Positions 25,829 through 29,699 of a stretch of DNA of 29,699 nt are shown here, in pieces. Position 1 is the first letter of the stretch. Every line of letters starts with the position of its first letter. The stretch covers positions 1 to 29,699 of the forward strand of contig CAZQKW010000041.1 of NCBI GenBank assembly GCA_964594075.1. Direction: 5' to 3'. The notes beneath the pieces were generated by a model. It saw only the letters and a list, made by a program, of their open reading frames with translations, did no database searches and was not told the origin of the DNA. The position numbers were made by a program, and so were the translations under genes. This DNA is from CAZQKW01 sp964594075. Lineage in GTDB: Bacteria > Desulfobacterota > WTBG01 > CAIYCZ01.

Positions 25829-26212
25829 CTACTTCTTCAGTACTTTTTTGACCCGCTCAAGCAGCACATCAGGATCAATCGGCTTGTGAAGCCATTCTGC
25901 CTCTGGAACGTATTCGTCAGTGGGCAAAGTGCCCTTCGCTTTCTCGGCTGTGAGGGAGGTTGCCATAATGACCGGGATATTTTTTAATTCGTTGTCCTCT
26001 GCCATAGCGCGGCGCACATCCAACCCATCCAGGATATAGGCCATCATAATATCCAGTATTACCAGATCGGGTTTTTCCCGGCGCATCGCCACTAATGCCT
26101 GCTCGCCATTAGCAGCAGTTATTATTTTATAGTTATTGGATTGCAGGATAGTTTTGGTGATTTTTAAAAAATCTTTATCATCATCTACTATGAGTATCTT
26201 TGCAGTTGTCAT
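25829..26212 (-). CDS. Single-domain response regulator, formate dehydrogenase-linked (copy 1)
   Basis: This 127-aa receiver immediately precedes fdnG on the same strand. The pocket ILIVDDDKDF, phosphoacceptor in LDIMMAY, switch in TSLT and Lys in LHKPIDP are intact. It shares with the receiver at 20642-21043 the insert after the phosphoacceptor (MMAYILDGLDVRR), the block MAEDxxLxxIPVIM and an acidic proline-rich stretch before the Lys. ATG 26212 is preceded by a GAGGAG site. With no DNA-binding domain, it more likely modulates a kinase or an enzyme than a promoter. Confidence 0.9.
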   Translation of the reverse strand: MTTAKILIVDDDKDFLKITKTILQSNNYKIITAANGEQALVAMRREKPDLVILDIMMAYILDGLDVRRAMAEDNELKNIPVIMATSLTAEKAKGTLPTDEYVPEAEWLHKPIDPDVLLERVKKVLKK

Positions 26213-26239
26213 GTTTTTCTCCTCATAATACCCTCTCGT

Positions 26240-26279
26240 TGTTCAAAAAAGGGAGTTTCAAATAGCTATTTTTTGAACA
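26240..26279. promoter_or_regulatory. Nested palindromes, possible operator for the formate dehydrogenase operon
   Basis: TGTTCAAAAAA (26240-26250) and TTTTTTGAACA (26269-26279) are perfect 11-base inverted copies. Between and overlapping them lies the perfect 12-base palindrome AAATAGCTATTT (26260-26271). The whole sits 28-67 bases upstream of the first gene, at the right place for a repressor site or a leader hairpin. Confidence 0.4.
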
Positions 26280-26300
26280 GCACACAAGTGTATAGCCGCT

Positions 26301-26328
26301 TTTATCAGATAAAAGAAAAGTTTTTCAA
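26301..26328 (-). promoter_or_regulatory. Possible sigma-70 promoter for the formate dehydrogenase operon
   Basis: On the minus strand TTGAAA (26323-26328), a 16-base spacer and GATAAA (26301-26306) give an acceptable -35/-10 pair about 90 bases before the receiver gene and upstream of the nested palindromes. AT-rich context makes chance matches likely. Confidence 0.3.
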
Positions 26329-26569
26329 ATAAGTTAAATTATTTATACAAGATTTTTTATAAAGGAAGGAATAATATGCCGCTGAAATTTTACTTCAAAA
26401 ATATCAAATTAAAAATTACTTTGTCAACAATCAAAATTTATTCTTTTCTAATCTCAATTTAGCATGTAAATTATTGGGGGCGATCATTTGTCGTATACGT
26501 TACTGATGCTGATAAAAATAAAGAATTGGAAGCGCAAAAGAGGGAATTTATATGAGGGATAACATGGAT

Positions 26570-26615
26570 AACATTAAGGAGTTAAGCCCTCGTGGCTGCT
26601 CAACTCCTTAATGTT
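26570..26615. terminator. Long terminator-type stem after the ExtKL-like cytochrome
   Basis: AACATTAAGGAGTT (26570-26583) and AACTCCTTAATGTT (26602-26615) form a perfect 14-bp stem. AGCC/GGCT forms an inner helix in the loop. It lies 19 bases past the cytochrome stop on the minus strand. The U-run is stronger on the plus strand (TGTTTTG), so it may be bidirectional or serve mainly as a 3'-stabilising stem. Confidence 0.6.
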
Positions 26616-26633
26616 TTGTGATGTAGAATTATT

Positions 26634-28226
26634 CTATTGTGGTTTCCTGGGTGACTGTAATTTTTTCAGTTCCAATTTTGAATACCCGAGATACTTCCAG
26701 AACGAGCTGTTTTTACTGTGGCATTTATTGCAGCCATTGAGATTATCTTTTGTCGCATATCCCAGGGCATTTTCACCTGCCTGCACCCCATGATCAATTT
26801 TCAGAGCGCACACCATAGGAAATGGAATTACCATGCCGATGGCTTTGCGGAGCCTAAAATTATACGGCGGACTTCCCGGCGGCAGCCATCCCGACTCATC
26901 CATTCCTTGATTGGCCGCGGCTTCCAGATCACCCTCAACAAGAAATTTTTCTAATTTATAGGTAACCGGTTGCAACACTCCCAAGTCAAACCATAGCAGT
27001 GCCTGATAACGTTTGAACGGCGCGATTTTGGAACCATCGCCCTTTCGGTTGCCTTTTTTGCTTCCTATCGGCCCAATGGGGCACGGGCCTTCAAGCACTC
27101 CTTCCCAGCCCCCAGAGTTACCGTTAAACCACCGATACTCAGGATCAACCCCATAATGCACTTCATCCTTGAATTCATAGAAATGTCCCTCACTGTCAGG
27201 GGGAATTGGAAATCGCAAATCCCGCTTCATGAGGCCGCCTGTTTTTGTTATATGACAAGCCTGGCAGGCAAGATACGTGGTATGCTGATCAAGGGTGTTC
27301 TTATAATAATTTGTGGAATTCTGATGCGGGCTTGTATTGTGACAATTCGTGCTTGAACAGTTAAACGTATCGGGCACCACGTCATGTGCCCATGACACAT
27401 TATGCGGGCCGTACTGAAATTTGTGTTCTCCAATATAATGGCATTCAGCGCACCGCATGCCCTTTGCAGCATGCACATCATTGTTAATTATAGCTGTTTC
27501 CTGCTGGCCAAGGCCATTATCATAAGTGAATGAATACGGCTCTGCCACATAATCAGTGCCATATTTGTAGGATTTGCTCATCTGTCCAGTGGGTGTGAAT
27601 ACTTTGCCGCCGCTGTTTACATGGCAGCGCTTGCAGGCAGTAGCCGTAACCGGGCCGCCGACGGTTCGAGCGTCTTCCACCGTTGCCATACTCCAATAGC
27701 CGATGCCTTGTTCATTCAAGGCAACCGTGCGCAGGCCATCAGGACCACCCCCATTATAGGTTATGCCATGACACAGGACGCAGTCTATCTGGTCTTTTGC
27801 TTTATCGGTGGCTTCAATCGGCTGTCCCTGCAGGGAGACCGGCATTGCATCAACGCCTGCGGCTATATGGCAGATGCCGCAGCCGGAACTTTTCGTATAC
27901 TGTGAATCAAATGCGCTGGTCCAGATTTCCGCCCAGTTGGCCCCCACGAGGCCACCAGGAAGGCCTCAATACCGGTTGCCTTTACCCTTTTCGCCGGTAA
28001 CCGGTTTGTTGGTGAACATGTCATAAACTCCCTGCACCTGTCCCAGCATTCGATAATGAAGTGCATGAGTCAGATCGGTCACAGCGCTTTCATGACAGGC
28101 GCGGCAGGTTTTTGAGCCTTCATATGAGGAGAGAAAACTGTGGTCGGTATCAGCAAAGGCATGCGGGAAGCGTGACAGGGTTATGAGTAACATGAAAAAA
28201 GCGGTTGCAATTATACGGTACTTCAT
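26634..28226 (-). CDS. extKL: Octaheme c-type cytochrome with in-frame UGA, probable selenoprotein (ExtKL-like)
   Basis: This exported cytochrome of 530 aa is obtained if UGA at 27966-27968 is read as Sec87 (GNRY-U-GLPGGL). A signal peptide covers about residues 1-26 (cleavage after HAFA). Seven CxxCH motifs occur: CRACH before the UGA and CGICH, CVLCH, CKRCH, CAECH, CQACH and CNKCH after it. An atypical CX4CH (CSSTNCH) makes eight. Both halves are in the same frame and fit together as one protein, and a SECIS-like hairpin follows the UGA, so a pseudogene is less likely. From memory, Geobacter ExtKL of the selenite/tellurite reduction operon is such a (seleno)protein; that match was not verified here. 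ATG 28226 has an AAAGGAG site and its own promoter. The substrate is unknown. Confidence 0.8.
27938..27954 (-). promoter_or_regulatory. SECIS-like hairpin after the UGA of the octaheme cytochrome
   Basis: Twelve bases after the UGA, UGGCC pairs with GGCCA around the 7-base loop UCGUGGG. The loop GU lies at +19/+20 from the UGA, similar to the spacing of the fdnG element in this window. Confidence 0.5.
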
Positions 28227-28296
28227 AAAACACTCTCCTTTTCTGGTTTGACGTTTCAATAATTTTTTTCTGCTTATGGTTTTATATTCTATAAAA

Positions 28297-28327
28297 ATTA
28301 TATGTTATGTAATTTTAAGTTTGTCAA
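28297..28327 (-). promoter_or_regulatory. Sigma-70 promoter of the ExtKL-like cytochrome
   Basis: The minus strand carries a perfect TTGACA (28322-28327) and a perfect TATAAT (28297-28302) with a 19-base spacer, slightly longer than ideal. Predicted transcription starts near 28290, leaving a 60-base leader. Confidence 0.5.
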
Positions 28328-28351
28328 TAGCAAGGCGGATTGGCACAACAA

Positions 28352-28389
28352 AAACAGGCTGGAAATTAAGTCATTATGCCAGCCTGTTT
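28352..28389 (-). terminator. Rho-independent terminator of the octaheme lipoprotein gene
   Basis: AAACAGGCTGG and CCAGCCTGTTT (28352-28362 and 28379-28389) form an 11-bp stem with a 16-base loop. On the minus strand it is followed by TTTTTGTTG, about 55 bases after the stop at 28442. It separates the two cytochrome transcription units. Confidence 0.8.
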
Positions 28390-28441
28390 GTGCTTACGCC
28401 ACTGTTTTCTTTAAGTGGCCAACAAATCAAATGTAGAATGT

Positions 28442-29620
28442 TTATTCTGCATCATCAAGAGGGATATCGGGAAATGATCCCGTCAAATTGTTATCAAGTA
28501 TATATTGCCGCAGACCCCCTAAATTTAACTGCAAGGCGGCAATTTGCGCATCAGAAAGCGGCGTGCAGTACCCATATTGTGTATGTTCAGGTCCTGTTTC
28601 TATGAATGTCCATTTATCTGCATCACTGTCATAATCCATGTAATCAAATTCCATTTTACCGTCAATAACCGGAATCACGCCTTTAACCTTCTGTTCAACT
28701 TTACCCGAAGCATCGTTAAATTGGGTAACGACAATTTTTCCATTGGCAGTATATAATTTAATGGCATCATTGTTATGGCATGCACTACAGGTTCTGCCTT
28801 CCTTCATCACCGAATGAGAATGGAATGGCGCAAAAACATTAAACGTATTGCCGCCCTTATATACCAATGACATAAAGGTTGCTGCATTTACTTTGCCGGT
28901 TCTCGTATCGTTGATAAGGAAGAGCCAATCCTTAAATGTTGCATATGCTTTTTTCTGGTCTTTTTCTACCTCAGTATCAAAGTGGCAATTATAACAACTT
29001 ATGACCGTCTGTAAATGGCATGCGGCACAATCAAGTTTTCCATCATGCCCGCCATGATTTGCAGGAACTGTCGGACCATCAGAATTTGTGCCGTTGTGGC
29101 AGGCTGCACAGTTGGTCTCCATTGCACCTGTTTCTAACATAGACTTGTATGTCTTTCCATCGCCATGCATTTCTTTTGCGGTGTGGCAATCTGTGCAATT
29201 TGGCTTGGCAGTAGCATGCACATCGGCAATACCCAGAGCCTGTTCTCTGCCTTGTCTGCTGTGACAGGGAAGGCAGGTGCTATTTTCTACCAAGATCGAG
29301 GGATCATTACCCTTGTGGCATTTATTGCAGCCAATAGCATTCGGGTCATCGGGAGAATAAGTGCTATTTTGGGGATCATGGCATTTTTTACAGGAGAGAT
29401 CGTTATAGTCCACGCCGGTAATATGAAAATAGCCGTCGCTCCCCGAAAAATTTGGATCTCCATCTTGCGCGATGTAAAATGTTTCCATGCCCTTATAGGT
29501 GGCATGAAGACTGGAGGGGTACGTCTTCTCCGGTTTTTTTTCGCACGCATTTAAGCTGAATGCCGCTACCACTAACAGTGACAAAAATAATGTCAGGCTC
29601 TGAAATTTTTTTCTTTCCAT
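28442..29620 (-). CDS. Octaheme c-type cytochrome lipoprotein
   Basis: This exported electron-transfer protein has 392 aa. The N-terminus is a lipoprotein signal with lipobox LNAC and lipidation site C26. Eight CxxCH motifs follow in the first 300 residues: CKKCH, CNKCH, CLPCH, CTDCH, CAACH, CAACH, CYNCH and CSACH. The last quarter is heme-free and acidic (DYDSDADKW, LDDAE end), perhaps a partner-binding domain. ATG 29620 has an AAAGGAG site. Lipidation suggests anchoring to a membrane facing the periplasm or outside. Its neighbour is the ExtKL-like cytochrome, so the two may form one electron path. I do not assign a specific family; it could be a reductase or an electron carrier for extracellular acceptors. 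Confidence 0.9.
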   Translation of the reverse strand: MERKKFQSLTLFLSLLVVAAFSLNACEKKPEKTYPSSLHATYKGMETFYIAQDGDPNFSGSDGYFHITGVDYNDLSCKKCHDPQNSTYSPDDPNAIGCNKCHKGNDPSILVENSTCLPCHSRQGREQALGIADVHATAKPNCTDCHTAKEMHGDGKTYKSMLETGAMETNCAACHNGTNSDGPTVPANHGGHDGKLDCAACHLQTVISCYNCHFDTEVEKDQKKAYATFKDWLFLINDTRTGKVNAATFMSLVYKGGNTFNVFAPFHSHSVMKEGRTCSACHNNDAIKLYTANGKIVVTQFNDASGKVEQKVKGVIPVIDGKMEFDYMDYDSDADKWTFIETGPEHTQYGYCTPLSDAQIAALQLNLGGLRQYILDNNLTGSFPDIPLDDAE

Positions 29621-29699
29621 CGTTAGTCTCCTTTCGTAAATAAAAATCGATCATTTGGGTTTTTAGTAAGCAAAAAGCGACTTTTATATCGATAAAATC

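Larger units (their letters stand above)
26213..26633. other. AT-rich intergenic region upstream of the formate dehydrogenase operon
   Basis: This 421-base gap contains an operator-like inverted repeat (26240-26279), a possible promoter (26301-26328) and a long terminator stem (26570-26615). A 28-codon plus-strand ORF (26376-26462) has an AAGGAAGGA site, but it is short, basic and AT-driven, so I do not call it a gene. Confidence 0.45.

Noticed and set aside
26376..26462. 28-residue plus-strand ORF with AAGGAAGGA upstream
   Set aside because: It is short, Lys/Ile-rich, AT-driven composition with no recognisable feature; the purine-rich stretch could arise by chance.
27966..27968. UGA in the cytochrome as a nonsense mutation (pseudogene) or sequencing error
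   Set aside because: The frame is intact on both sides, the stop is UGA specifically, a SECIS-like hairpin follows, and heme motifs in the downstream half are well preserved. It cannot be fully excluded.

Overview
The window comes from an anaerobic bacterium that uses the tetrahydrofolate (Wood-Ljungdahl) branch of C1 metabolism, formate and extracytoplasmic electron transfer. The evidence is a MetV/MetF methylene-THF reductase, a Tat-exported selenocysteine formate dehydrogenase with its maturation factor FdhE, two octaheme c-type cytochromes and an NtrC-type sigma-54 activator. The lineage cannot be fixed from sequence alone. A Desulfobacterota-, Nitrospirota- or Omnitrophota-like genome is an inference. 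No rRNA, tRNA, mobile element or CRISPR array was seen.

Layout. 1-1654 (+): a GC-rich hairpin, a 42-residue membrane peptide and an M24 Xaa-Pro peptidase. 1669-2496 (-): fdhE, convergent with the peptidase. 2801-13006 (-): a probable eight-gene operon in the order degenerate receiver, FdhA/NuoG-like subunit, NuoE, NuoF fused to a GltD/NfnB-like flavoprotein, MetV, MetF, receiver, and receiver-PAS-histidine kinase. 13328-20629 (+): a divergent signalling cluster of PAS-PAS kinase, sigma-54 activator, receiver-kinase, membrane sensor kinase and receiver-kinase. 20642-26212 (-): a membrane formate dehydrogenase operon (alpha, beta, gamma) with paralogous single-domain receivers at both ends. 26634-29620 (-): two octaheme cytochromes with their own transcription signals.

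Two genes are interrupted by in-frame UGA codons best read as selenocysteine. One is the expected active-site Sec of the formate dehydrogenase. The other, more unusual, lies in an octaheme cytochrome that resembles the ExtKL selenite/tellurite-operon family. Each UGA is followed at about the right distance by a SECIS-like hairpin.

Proposed logic (inference): periplasmic formate dehydrogenase and cytochromes exchange electrons with the membrane pool or the outside. In the cytoplasm a NuoEFG-like, multi-flavin, multi-FeS module delivers NAD(P)H electrons, perhaps by bifurcation, to MetVF. The locus carries eight receiver domains and five histidine kinase modules but only one DNA-binding output. 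This suggests a dedicated phosphorelay, possibly partly acting through protein-protein contact, tuned to C1 or redox status.
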